Positions 35,657-46,271 of a DNA stretch of 64,000 bases are shown here, piece after piece. A program made the translations under genes and the position numbers. Under the pieces are notes generated by a model that saw nothing but the letters and a program-made list of their open reading frames with translations, searched no databases and was not told where the DNA came from. Origin of the DNA: Magnaporthiopsis rhizophila. Its lineage: Eukaryota; Ascomycota; Sordariomycetes; Magnaporthales; Magnaporthaceae. The first letter of the stretch is position 1, and each line of letters starts with the position of its first letter. The stretch lies in NCBI GenBank assembly GCA_003049465.1, contig PYSS01000040.1, positions 214,519-278,518 of the forward strand, written 5' to 3'.

Positions 35657-37295
35657 GGCGAGTAGCGAAAGAGGAACTTGATCGTAAGGCTGCCCCAATA
35701 TCGAGATTCTCTCTCTCGGATACCATCTATATGGCCTTGCCGCGTGTTGGTTAAACGTTCGGCACGCGCTGCAGGCGACGGACGACCGGTGACGGTTGGG
35801 CTCGTCTCAAGGGGCTGGGGTGTGCAGGTCGGGTGGAATTGGGCAAGATGGGAGGGCCAGACGCCACCACGAGAAGAGGGGTTTTCGGCAGCCGCAGCCG
35901 CAGCAGCAACAGCAGCAGCAGCGAGGAATGGGGTCAGGAACAGCACTCGCAACAGCAAAAGCAACACTGGAGGCAGCATTCGCATGTGTCAAAGAAAAAA
36001 AAAAAAAATAAAGGGACGACGGGGCGCTTTTCTGGAAAGCGGCAGTTCCCCATAAATTTTTACAAATAACACCACACCCATCTCGGTCACCACTGATCGG
36101 GCGTGGGCGGGTGGGCTAAAAAGGGTCACCAGCCAGCCAGCCAGAATCGGCGGGCGGCTTGCACGCATCGGCCATGTTTCTCCCCGCTTCTGTGGCATCG
36201 TATTATTCCTTCTCTTTCGTCACAGGCGAGAATGGATCGCCCTCTTTGGGCAGCCCAAGGTCAAGTGACATGGCGCGCTTGCCTCCGCACGGCAGGGTTT
36301 TGGTCTGGACCGGGCTGCCCAGCTTGGGAAAATATGAAAGAAAAAATGGGGGAGGTCCTCGTACCCTCCCCTCTGCACACTGATTCCGACGGCTCATTCA
36401 ACCGGTGGGGAATTTGCGGGGTAACATTGGAGGGAAAACTGGAGGAGGGCCGGCGCTCGGCTGGGGGGTAGGATTGAGCACCCAGGGAAAAAAGAAGGCT
36501 GAAGGAAAATAAGGGAGCCACTGGAGCACACGTGGACAGGGGATGGTCGGGAGGGGTCAATCGCGTACCGAGTCGGGCCGGCGAGGTCAGCAGGGATTCG
36601 GGTCGTCGGGCGTGAAGGCGAGCAGGCAAAGAATGCAGGCACCCCCGATCCCATTCGACGTCTCAATCAAGGTGAGACCAGCCCCAGTGGCCCAAATGGA
36701 TGACGAATGGCACTGGCCTGGGATTTTTTGTCTCCAAGCACTTGTGATTGCTCACCGAGGCCGGCGGCGGGAGAGCGAGTCCGCAGATTGACGTGCGTGC
36801 CTTCCCCAGACTCGATTAGTGGCTCGGCCAGTTCCGCTTCGGGCAGTTGCTTTCGTGATCCTTGTTCCTTCCCTCTCCACCGCATAAGTTGGCCCACGGA
36901 TCATAGTGACGGTCTAATTTCTTGTTTGTTTCCAAGCTTGTCTCAATAACATTGGAATAAGGAGCAAGGCGGATGAGCTCGACTTGTGTCGCCTGCGCCG
37001 GTTCCCGAGGGTTTTCCGCGGCTTCATCGTGATCTTCATGGGGTGCACTTTTTTACGCGCATCCACAACCAAACGACTCGTCTCGTGGAAGAGCCATGGG
37101 TTCGTCGCCGCCATTCGGGGTTTGGTCACATATCGCGGACGGAGTACCCAATGAGAAAACCCCAGTGTGATTATGTATGCCTACCATCTATGTAGAGTCA
37201 TTGAAGGGAAGCATATCTCGATCGAATGGGGATGCGAATGGAAGTTCAAGAGTCCGAGTAGCTGCCCGCACCAATATCGCGGTCAAGACCCACAA
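35657..37295. other. Promoter region of the Zn2Cys6 factor, no gene seen
   Basis: This 1.6 kb holds a poly-A run (35995-36008), four CCAG tetranucleotides at 36129-36144 and pyrimidine tracts. No supported coding sequence is present. Confidence 0.5.
36129..36144. repeat. (CCAG)4 tetranucleotide array
   Basis: Four perfect CCAG units, seen directly. Similar arrays occur at 52024-52039 and 54561-54572. Confidence 0.85.
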
Positions 37296-37366
37296 GCGTG
37301 TGTGGTTTAAGGGTAAAATCCATCGTTGCCATCGATGGGCTCCCGGTTCGAGTCCGGGCACACGCA
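37296..37366 (+). tRNA. tRNA-Gly (anticodon GCC)
   Basis: A complete 71-nt cloverleaf without intron. The acceptor stem GCGTGTG (37296-37302) pairs with CACACGC (37359-37365). D arm GTTT/AAAT has one G-U pair. Anticodon stem CATCG/CGATG holds loop TTGCCAT, with GCC at 37328-37330. T stem CCCGG/CCGGG holds TTCGAGT, and the discriminator is A37366. Internal promoter boxes A (TGGTTTAAGGG) and B (GGTTCGAGTCC) are intact. CCA is not encoded, as expected for eukaryotes. A T21 run follows 35 nt downstream. Confidence 0.97.
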
Positions 37367-37401
37367 TCCGCTACAGCTTATCGCCTAAATTAGATGATAT
37401 G

Positions 37402-37422
37402 TTTTTTTTTTTTTTTTTTTTT
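37402..37422 (+). terminator. Pol III terminator (T21) of tRNA-Gly
   Basis: This is the first run of four or more T after the tRNA, 35 nt downstream. It would act as the RNA polymerase III stop. Confidence 0.65.
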
Positions 37423-37968
37423 ACTTCTTTCTTTTTCTTTCTTCATCTTTCTCTCGAATAGCGAATAGGATTAGGCACTTACAGTACCTCTTAAGCAAAC
37501 CAGTAGAGGCAGGTATGCCACGCTCTCCAATGACAAAGTCTGGCGACGACCACATCCGCTGACACCTACCGTCTGCGTCGCCTCAAATCATGACACAGCG
37601 CAAGCCTTTATCAGCTAGCCCCGGGCGTCACATCCTGCCTGGCATTCTATCCATGGCAAGCCCAATCATTGGACAGCCCCTCGCTTAGGCAGCAGTGCAG
37701 AATCTTGAAGGGCGACAAGCTCTATCCTAAGCGGCCTCTATCTGTTTCGACTTGCACTCACCTGCGGAGTCCCATCCCCCCAATGTCCGCTTCGCATCGC
37801 ATAGCACCACGAACGGCTCTATCGCGGCATCTTCCTCTCGCGCTGGGACGAAAACCACCCAATCTTGGGGCATCCGTTTACAAGCTGCAAGGCAGATTAT
37901 TTCTCCTCGTCGGGTAAGGAGGACACCAGGCCAACCTCTGGCCCGGACGCGACAGCGCAGCGTCCGCG
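37423..37968. other. Upstream region of the HET gene
   Basis: This 546-bp spacer between the tRNA terminator and the HET start codon starts with a CT-rich stretch. Nothing else is recognised. Confidence 0.5.
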
Positions 37969-40158
37969 ATGCACCCCGGCTCAACGCCTCCGATATCCCC
38001 TATATCTAAGACAGAAGGAGATGATGGGGCCTCTGACTGCCCCTTTTGCGACCACGTCGATGAACGTTGCTTGAGACAGAGACCAGTCACTGCTTGCTGC
38101 ACCAAATGCGCAGGCATGACGGGAACAGCAGATGGGTTGCGACGTTTGCTCGACCCTAAAGGCTTCGTGCACTCAACCCGCCACGAGCTTGACGAGTCCG
38201 CATTTGCAGGCTGTCCCGTTTGCCGCACCATCTTGGACAGCTACGTAAGCTTCTACTCCGCGCAAGGCTGCAACGACAAGATTGTATTAAAAGGCGCCTT
38301 CACCAACCCAAGTGGCGCGCGAGGGTCCGCCAAGCACTCCTCCCACCCCTTAGAGGGGACGGTGCTCGAGGGGATCCAAGCATATCGCCAAACCAAGAGT
38401 GAGGCATCGTCCGAGAGAGATGGCAAGGCCCTCTTTTTTGAAGGAGCTCTGGTGGCATCTGATCCAGCATGCAGGCTCATGGCGGCTCGCCTTGGATGCA
38501 GTCTAACAGAAGAAACTGTTGCTGCAATCCGCCAGGGGCTGGAAGAGTGTCAAGAGGAGCATGGATCGTGCCCCAAACGTGGCTGCCGTCCGCTGCCTGT
38601 CAGGATCATAGATATCTCGTCATCCTCGGGTGTCCGGATTCGCGAAACCACCCCAGGCGAGACGGGCCAATACGCAACCCTCAGCTATTGCTGGGGTGCC
38701 GCTACCCAGCTCACAACCAACACTGCGAACCTCCAAAGTCATTTGCAGAGCATCGACCCTTCCAGTCTGTCCAAAACGATCTCGGATGCCATTCACGTCT
38801 GCCGCTCAATTGGGATGCCCTATCTTTGGGTCGACGCCCTGTGTATCGTACAGGATGACGAGGTCGACAAACGAAACCAGATCCGAGACATGGGTCGGAT
38901 ATACAAGCTGGCCACGTTCTCGATAGTGGCAGCCAGCGCCGAGAAGGCTGCCGACGGATTTCTCAGTAGCCGTCTCAACAACGACTCGCCGCCGTCTTGG
39001 TCAGACTGTACCAAGATTTCTGTCCTTGTCGGCTCTGCGAAAACCACCACGGCCTGGTTGGTGAACACGTGGGACTACCAGCTCCAGGTCACAGCAAATA
39101 GAGTGTTCAGTCGAGGGTGGACCTTTCAGGAGTGGCTGCTTTCTCCACGCGCAGTCGTCTTCGACTCTTGTCAGATATCCCTCTACTGCGCCACCAAGAA
39201 CTCCCGACCCGCAGGGTTTCTCACGATGCCGGCCTCCCAGGATCGCAAGTACGACGCCCTACAGATACCAGCCTCCATATTCGGCGGCGTGGACAAATGT
39301 CCACCTGGTTCTGGAGGCCGTTTCGCCGCGGCTCAATGCGAACATTCCATAGCCGAACATCAAGACCGTACGTGGATCGAGCTGGTCGGCAACTACTCAA
39401 AACGGGACTTTAGCCGATTCTCCGACAGACAGCCAGCATTAGAAGGCATTGTGGCCGAGTTGGCGGCTGTCTGGGACGACAAATATCTGGCTGGGTTCTG
39501 GAAACGCACGATCATAAAGCACCTGGTGTGGAGTGTCGCACTGGGCCCGACGCCTCAGGGCCTCAAGTATTATGATCAGCTCCGTCAAGAGCGGACTTTT
39601 GGCAGCTGGGAGCGCAAAAGACCCGAAGGCCCGACTTGGTCCTGGATCACGTCACCCGATGCCGTCTCTCTAGCCACAAGCATGGGTGTTGCTGATGCGC
39701 GGCTGGTGAGTTGCGACATACAGCTGGCGTCGCCAATGTCACCATTTGGGCATGTCAGGTCCGGCACTCTCACCATCAATGCTGTCGTACTGGATGTGTC
39801 TCGTCTGGAGATTCTGTGCGGGTTGGTGGCGGAGAACATGGGAAAAAGGGCCGCGGACCGCTCTCACAGAGGTGAATGGCATTTCAGGAGCTTCTATATG
39901 CAGCTCGACGGCTACTATGTAGACCACAAGCCTTCGGCAAGGGATTGCAAGCTTGCCTATATCGGCCGTAGCAGACCTGATAGTGTCGATGACCGTCACG
40001 GCTTTTTGATCGTCGAGCCCGTTGGGACGGGCCGGTATCGCAGGGTTGGGCGGAGTACCTTCGGTACTTCCAAAATTGTCAGGGCTGCTTCCCCTCATGA
40101 ATTGGCGTTTATCGAATCATTGGAGAGGGCCAAGCGCGAAGACATTATCATAGAGTAG
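37969..40158 (+). CDS. HET-domain (heterokaryon incompatibility) protein
   Basis: Intronless, 729 residues. The HET domain spans about 234-335: it opens with YATLSYCWG, then LSKTISDAIHVCRSIGMPYLWVDALCIVQDD-type sequence (residues about 262-292) and MGRIYKLATFSIVAASA. The downstream F-S-R-G-W-T-F-Q-E-W block (about 378) is also typical. HET domains occur in proteins that trigger cell death when genetically different hyphae fuse; many family members have unknown roles. The N terminus has Cys pairs (CPFCDHVDERC, CCTKC, CPVC) that could bind zinc, which is common in this family. No NACHT, WD40 or other partner domain follows. Start chosen as the first ATG in frame before the first Cys cluster. 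It lies 602 bp after a tRNA, a common place for variable genes. Confidence 0.92.
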   Translation: MHPGSTPPISPISKTEGDDGASDCPFCDHVDERCLRQRPVTACCTKCAGMTGTADGLRRLLDPKGFVHSTRHELDESAFAGCPVCRTILDSYVSFYSAQGCNDKIVLKGAFTNPSGARGSAKHSSHPLEGTVLEGIQAYRQTKSEASSERDGKALFFEGALVASDPACRLMAARLGCSLTEETVAAIRQGLEECQEEHGSCPKRGCRPLPVRIIDISSSSGVRIRETTPGETGQYATLSYCWGAATQLTTNTANLQSHLQSIDPSSLSKTISDAIHVCRSIGMPYLWVDALCIVQDDEVDKRNQIRDMGRIYKLATFSIVAASAEKAADGFLSSRLNNDSPPSWSDCTKISVLVGSAKTTTAWLVNTWDYQLQVTANRVFSRGWTFQEWLLSPRAVVFDSCQISLYCATKNSRPAGFLTMPASQDRKYDALQIPASIFGGVDKCPPGSGGRFAAAQCEHSIAEHQDRTWIELVGNYSKRDFSRFSDRQPALEGIVAELAAVWDDKYLAGFWKRTIIKHLVWSVALGPTPQGLKYYDQLRQERTFGSWERKRPEGPTWSWITSPDAVSLATSMGVADARLVSCDIQLASPMSPFGHVRSGTLTINAVVLDVSRLEILCGLVAENMGKRAADRSHRGEWHFRSFYMQLDGYYVDHKPSARDCKLAYIGRSRPDSVDDRHGFLIVEPVGTGRYRRVGRSTFGTSKIVRAASPHELAFIESLERAKREDIIIE

Positions 40159-40879
40159 TGAGAAGGAATGATTTTTCCCATGTCAGTGGGAAGGCCTAAA
40201 CTTAAAACGGGCAGTAAGGGTTATGAAACAGCATCGTTATCAGCCTAGCATAATATACTCCGGCCACGAAAACCGCCGCAGGGATTCTCCCATGTGCCCT
40301 TGACAGGACCCCAACTTGGCTCAGCTCGACAGCGTGGCTTAATGCACGCCACTACGCACGAGAACGGCGACGGCACCGCCCCGTGTTGCGTCCGAAGGCC
40401 TGACCACCCCGGCCACCCGTCGAGAGTCTTGATAGCACGTGTTAAGGCAGCGGGAGGGAGTCTAAGGGAGAGGGAAAGTCCCCCAGCAAACGGAGGAGGA
40501 AGGGATCAAAAAGAGAAAGAAGGTGAGGGAGAATGCTTCTCGAGATGCCAGCTTTTCCCTATGGTAGACCAAGGTAGTAAAGAAACTAGCCCAGTATTGC
40601 ACAAGCTGATAAAGGAAAGTAAATTGTTTCCCAAACAAAATATCCGCCCTCTTTTACATACAAGCGAAAACACGATGAGGGTATAGCTCGAAAAAAAAAA
40701 AAAAAAAGAAGGCAGGGTGTGTATCACGGGATCCAAGCGCCGGCAACCAACCAAAAAAAGGGAAAAAAGCGACATAAAATCAAGCAATCAGAAACAGCGA
40801 CAACAATCAACCAGCAGTTTTGGGCACAAGTCACGGCAAGGCAAGGCCCAACCCCCACGATCTGGACCCAGGCAAGCAC
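40159..40879. other. Convergent 3' region, no gene seen
   Basis: This is 721 bp between the HET stop codon and the stop codon of the membrane protein. It has an A-rich run at 40690-40707. Confidence 0.55.
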
Positions 40880-42608
40880 CTATCTGCTCTCCTCCAGATC
40901 TTGCCCGCCAGCCTCCTCCTCCCCCTGCCGGTCCACGCCCGCTCTCTTTCCCGAGGCCGGGCCCCGGATCCCGCGGGCCTCGAGCGTCATCCACTGTGCC
41001 TGCGCCTCGCCCCGCTCTGCGCGCCGCCGCTCGGCCTCGTCCGGCTCGTAGTCGGGCGCGGACACGGGCAGGGGCAGGGGCCCGTCGTAGCTGTCGCCCG
41101 CGTTGCGCGTCGGTATTGGTCTTCGGCGCGGAACCTGCTGCCGCTGCAGTGGTGACGATGGCGGGCTGTTGGTGGGCTGCTGGGCCTGGAGTAGGGGTGG
41201 AGGCTGTTCGGGTTCTTGCTCTGGTTGCTCTTGTGACTGCTGCGACTGCGAGCTGGCCACGACGGCGCGTTCTGGTACCTCGGCCTCGGGGCTCATCGGC
41301 TGCGGGGAAGAGGAGCCACGGATCGGCGGTGGTCCTTTTTTGCCCCCGAGCAGCAGCCGCCGCCCCATCGTCCCCCAGAGCGAGGGTCGGGGCGGCGAAG
41401 CCACGAGGGTTGATGCTGAGCTGCTGGCGGCGGCCGCCGCCGTTGATACTGTCGTGACGCGGTCGCCCATCTCCATGTCCGGCTCCTGCCTGGTAGGCGG
41501 CGGCGGGTATGGCTTGCGCATCACCACAACCGGCTCTCCGGTCTGGAGATACATGATACGTGGGGTCAGGCCCCTATAACCGCACCTATCTATTGCGTTT
41601 CTCACGAAGAGGATGAATCGTATGATCCTGGTGGTGGTGTGTAGGGTTAGCGGAGACAACAGAAGAACTCTTGGTGACAAAAGAGAGGGGAAAAGAAGGC
41701 GGGAGAAAAAAAAAAAAAACTCACACGATGAGCCCACCCATCACGGCGACAGTGGTGACCTCCTCGACCCCAGCGAAGCCACCGCGGGACGGGAAGTATC
41801 TACCATACCAAACCGGGACCACAGCCAACATGGTCACCAAGGAGACGGTGCCGGCGCCCCAGAGGAACAAGGTGAGCTCGATGCCGATATGGGCCTTGGG
41901 CGTGATGCCGTAGCCTTTACGGCAGCACATGGTGATAAATTCCGCCATGTCCCAGAAAAGAGTAGTCGTGGCCTAAGAAGACAATTGCGGGGGTACGTTA
42001 GTGCATCCGCCAGTAATGGAAAGAGGCGTAGGTGTGTCGTACAAAAATGCCAAACGCAGCGTGCATCCCGCTGGCAATAGGGGCGTTCAGCTTGTTACGG
42101 TAATCGGTGGCGGACATCACGCTCTGCGACGGCAATATGATAACAATATACATGGCCACGGCGGTCAACATCAAGAGGCAGCTGATGGACCTCAGCACGA
42201 TCTTGGCAATGTACCTATCAGACAGGAGAGGGTGTCGGTTTGGTCAGCTACACCCGCAAACTAGCTTGGTTGGGCAACAGGGTCACGCGGATCGGTAGGT
42301 AGAGTCAACACTCACCATCCGTCGAGCTGAGGGCCGTCGACGTGGAGGCGAGACCAGTCTTGGCGCTGGATCCGGGACAGGTCCTCGCGCAGCCGTTGGC
42401 GGGATCCATTGGGAGGAGGAGGAGGAGAAGCGGGCTTGTCGCCATGCTCGCTGCGGGTCGGCCTGGTCGAAGTGGACGGCGCTGGTAGGATGGGCGCTCC
42501 CAAGGCCGCAGCGTCGCCAGGACGGTTGGGAGGGGCAGACGACGACGACGACGATGACGCCACTCTTTCAGTCATGGCGGCGGCGGGCAGCGGTGGCGGC
42601 GGCGGCAT
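40880..42608 (-). CDS. Four-pass membrane protein, MARVEL-like
   Basis: Exons 42608-42316, 42214-42043, 41972-41725 and 41627-40880 give 486 residues, all phases consistent. The N-terminal 97 residues are Pro/Ser-rich. Four hydrophobic helices follow: VLRSISCLLMLTAVAMYIV, then a second across the exon 2/3 junction (SGMHAAFGIF joined to ATTTLFWDMAEFITM), IELTLFLWGAGTVSLVTMLA, and VTTVAVMGGLIVIIRFILFV. The arrangement and spacing resemble fungal MARVEL-type proteins of the plasma membrane; I rate that family call as tentative. The C-terminal 240 residues are Pro/Gln/Ser-rich, probably cytoplasmic and disordered, with an Arg/Glu-rich end. Splice joins rest on CTAAC branch sites and on the continuity of the helices. 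No enzymatic motif is seen. Confidence 0.78.
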
Positions 42609-42979
42609 GGCGCGGACATGCCACTCGTTGCCTACTAGGTCCTCAGCCCCGGCGACCCAGCGGCGGCTCCCCGGGGTCCTGGCTGCTCCGCGATTCGGCG
42701 GCAGCTGGCTCCGTCAGCCACCCCTTGAGAGCAGACAGACTGCCCAGGCGGGTGTTCGGTGGACGCAGAAGGCCGTGCCGGCCGGAGGCGGAGGAATGTA
42801 TGACTATTACTGTGTACAACGCGGCAAGCGTCGCCAGACGGACGCGGACGGCGGGCAGCAGAGCATGTCAGGTACAGGGCAGGGCAGTCAGTCTGCGGGG
42901 ATGGGCGAGCAGGACGCAGGCAAAAAAGTACTATTGTCCAGGCAGCCGTTTAAGACGCTTGGCGAGGCCAGCCATCACA

Positions 42980-43071
42980 CCCCCCCCCCCCCCCCCCCCC
43001 CCCCCCCCNNNNNNNNNNNNNNNNNNNNNNNNNNNNNNNNNNNNNNNNNNNNNNNCCCCCCCCCCCCCCCC
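42980..43071. other. Assembly gap (47 N) flanked by poly-C
   Basis: N at 43009-43055, with C29 before and C16 after. Confidence 0.9.
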
Positions 43072-43479
43072 TCTTACATACCACCAATCAATCAAACCCC
43101 GGTTCTTGAGGCGGATCCACTAAGAAGACGCGAGATGGGTGCCGACAAAAGTACAAACCTGTCTGAGTTGATCCAATGGTTTTGCGAGCAAAGAACAAGG
43201 GCGGCAGGCACGTCATATTTTGCACGAATTCCAGTCAACACTGCTTCATTAAGGTCCCTATCTAATGTCCAACAAAGAAAGAAGATCTGGTGGTTCTTGT
43301 TCATGAGGTTTTGTTTGGTTTTTGTGGTGGTGGTGGTGGAGAAAATAAAATAATCAAGGGAAACGAAATGAACTGGCATGAAGGAGCGTCGAGAAGAACC
43401 GCCGATACTCCCCAGCACAAAAGTCGTGCTGTTGGGAGACCGTCGAAAAAATAATAATGGTGAACAATTGTGTTCGAAG

Positions 43480-43486
<7 letters not shown>

Positions 43487-43530
<44 letters not shown>

Positions 43531-43534
43531 GGGN

Positions 43535-43573
<39 letters not shown>
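43487..43573. other. Poly-A tract with G6 and one N
   Basis: A run of A, then six G and a single N at 43534, then A again. It looks like two homopolymer contig ends joined. Confidence 0.8.
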
Positions 43574-43585
<12 letters not shown>

Positions 43586-43821
43586 TGTCAGCAGTGGTGT
43601 AGAAGAAGAAGAAGAAGAATAAGAATAAAAAGGGGCAGGCGATCTCTCCTCAATCACGTTTCTCTCAGCCACCAGAGAATGAGAATCGCATAACACGGTT
43701 CGGTTCCATCTCACCCCACACCAAGACACGAAACCGATGCTGCGCCTCGTCGGCCCATTCTCCCTCCAACAGCCGCCGCAACTCACCCGCCAGGTGCTTA
43801 GTGTCGCGTCATATCCGTCCC

Positions 43822-46271
43822 TTACCAGAACCGGCCCTTGGCCATGTTCTTGCGGCGCGCCTTCTCGCCCCAGATCCCGCCGCCGCCGTAGCCGCCGTCG
43901 CCGTAGCCCCAGGGAGTGCTAGTCGTGGTCGGCGTCGACGTCGTGGGCGTCCCGGTGGTCGGGCTGGTGAAGGTGGTCGGGGTGAAGGGCGGGGTGGTGT
44001 TGGTTGTGGTGTCGGGCGTGAAGGAGGAGGTGGTGGTTGTGCTGCCGGTGTCGGTGCTGCTGCTGTCGGTGGACCAGGAGAGGGTGCTGCTCCGCGACGA
44101 CGTCACAAAGGTGCTGGGCGTCGTGGTCGGGGGAACCGACGAGCTGTAGCTGTACGAGTCCCAGGAGCTGGTGCTGGTGGTGGCGGCGGATGAGGAGGAG
44201 GAAGAGGGGGATGTTGTGATGGCTGACGAGGACGACGAGGAGATGGTGCTGGAGCTGGTGGTGCTCGCGGTGGTGGAGGGCACGGTTCCGGTGCTGCTGG
44301 TGCCGGTGCTGGTGGTATCGGTACTGCTGGTGCCAGTGCTGCTGGTGCTGGTGCCAGTAGTGCCGGTACTGGTTGTTCCAGTGCTGGTTGTTCCAGTGCT
44401 GGGGGTGTCAGTGCTGCTGGTGCCAGTGCTGCTTGTTCCGGCGCTGGTGGTGCCGCTGGTAGAGGGCACAGTGGCGGTGCTGCTGCTGCTGGTGGACGGG
44501 ATGGTCACGATGCTGCTAGTGCCAGTGCTGGGCCCATACGTCGACGGAATCGTGCCGGTGCTGCTGGTCCCGGTGCTGCTAGTCCCAGTTGTCGAAGGCA
44601 CCGTGCCGGTGCTGCTGCTGCTCGTGCTACCCGAAGTCGGCAGCGTCGAGGACGACTCGGTCGTGGTGCCCGAGCTCGTCGTCAGCGTCGTCAGCGTACT
44701 GCTGGACGTGGTGTTGCGCTTGCTGCACCGCGACGTCACGCTGCTCCCGGTCGTGGTGGTCGACGGGTACCAGGTCGTCGGCGAGGTGCTGGGGATGCTG
44801 CTGGTCCCCGTCGTCGACTGGGTGTCGGTGGTTGCGGTCGAGCTGGTGCCGGAGCTGCTGGATCCGCGTGTGGGGATCGTGCTGCTGGTATCGTAGGTCG
44901 ACGGGCCGCTGCTGGTGGGCACAGACGAGGTTGTCCCGCTCGTCGACGTGACGGTGGTGCGGGTGTGGGTTGTGGTGGTCCGCTCAGTGGTACTGTCAGT
45001 CGTGGTCTCCGTCGACGAGGTTCCCGTGCTCGAGGTGAGGGTGTCGGTGGAGCTCGATGACGACGTGGGGATGGTGCCGGACGTCTCGGTGCTGGAGGTG
45101 CCCGTTGTGGACCCAGTCGAGGAGGAGGCGGTCGTGCAGCCGTAGCCGACGCATGGCTCGGTGGTGCTTGTGCCAGCGCTAGAGCTGGAGCTGGAGCTGC
45201 CAGCGGACGACGTCGATGTGGTCAACGGCGGCCAGGTGGTGGGCCAGGTGTTGCTGCTTGTGCTGCTGGTCGAGACCGAGGTCGACGGGAGCGTGGTGCT
45301 GCCAGTGGACGAGCCGCCAGTGGACGAGCTGCCCGTGCCGGTAGTGCTGTCGGTCGAGTGGTACGAAGTGGTGTTCGTCCACTTCGACGCCGAGCTGGAG
45401 CTAGTGAGGATGCTCGAGCTGTGCGTGGTTAGCGGGATGCTCGATGACGTCGTGACGGTCCCGGTGGTGGTGCTGTAGGTCACAGTGGTCCTCTTGGTGC
45501 TAGTGTAGGTAGACGAGCCCCCAGTGGAGGAAGACGAGGAGATGGGGATCGTGCTGGAAGTCTCCGAGGTCGACGAGCCCGTGGTGCTACCAGACGACGT
45601 GGTTGGCGTGTTGGTAGTCAGCGAAGAGTGAGTGGTGGCAGAGGAGGAGGTCAGGGTCCCCGGGGTAGTCGTGCTCCAGGTCCCAGAGGTGGTGGAGCCA
45701 GACGAGGTGGGGTAGGTCCAGGTGCTGTTGCCGCTGCTGGTAGTGAGAGTCGATGAGGTGCTCGAGTGGCTAGTCGTCGACCACGGCTCCGTGCTCGAGG
45801 TGTAGGTGGTGCCGGGGGTTGACGTGGTAGGCACCGAGCTCGAGCCCGAGGTCGACGGGCCGGTGGACGCGCTCGAAGTCGAGCTCCTGGTGGACGTGGT
45901 CGACCCGGCGTAGCACGTGGACGGGTAGACCGTCACGGTGGACACAGAAGGCGTGGAACAGTAGGGCGTGACCGTCACAGTAACAGTCTTGCCGCCATAG
46001 CTAGGGGCGTGCGGCACAGCCTTGACCAGGCTCGAGCTGCGGAGGGAAAGAAGGTCAGCTTGCTGGATCAAGGCGTCTGGGTAAGGGGTTGACCATGGTC
46101 TGAAGCCTCTTCGGAGCCACTTGAGAGCCCCGAGAGACAGAGAAGTCAGAGGGAAAACATCCGCATCGACATTCCGTCCGCGAGACAAGACAGGACGGAA
46201 CCAGAGAACAAGCACGAAGGAAGGCTCAATTACCCCAGGCCCATGAGGGCGAAGCGAGTGAGACCGTGCAT
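43822..46271 (-). CDS. Secreted Ser/Thr-rich mucin-like protein
   Basis: Exons 46271-46234 and 46036-43822 (197-bp intron) give 750 residues. The splice makes a signal-type N terminus, MHGLTRFALMGLG joined to SSLVKAV, followed by PHAPSYGGKTVTVTV. That start replaces a much longer open frame which has no signal. Apart from about 60 residues at the start (with TVTVTPYC and TVTVYPSTCYA), nearly everything to residue 730 is Ser, Thr and Gly in short repeats such as GTSSTGT, a target for heavy O-mannosylation. Only a few cysteines occur. The end is WGYGDGGYGGGGIWG followed by a basic KARRKNMAKGRFW. There is no hydrophobic GPI signal. I infer a wall-associated or extracellular mucin-like protein, possibly an adhesin. 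A ligand-binding domain is not seen. Repeat number is likely to vary between strains. Confidence 0.78.
43950..45950 (-). repeat. Coding minisatellite of Ser/Thr/Gly codons
   Basis: Degenerate tandem units of about 9-24 bp, read on this strand as GTSSTGT, GTTSTGT and similar, cover most of the Ser/Thr-rich gene. They are densest near 44280-44640. Units are not identical, so the array is old but still able to recombine. Confidence 0.75.

Larger units (their letters stand above)
42609..43821. other. Spacer with two assembly gaps, no gene seen
   Basis: This 1.2 kb lies upstream of the membrane protein and downstream of the Ser/Thr-rich gene. It contains 47 N at 43009-43055 between poly-C tracts, and a poly-A/G6/N/poly-A tract at 43487-43573. 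The true length is uncertain. Confidence 0.7.

Noticed and set aside
44171..44896. 241-codon plus-strand Val/Leu-rich frame
   Set aside because: It is the complement of the Ser/Thr repeat; the Ser/Thr strand has the signal peptide and splice signals.
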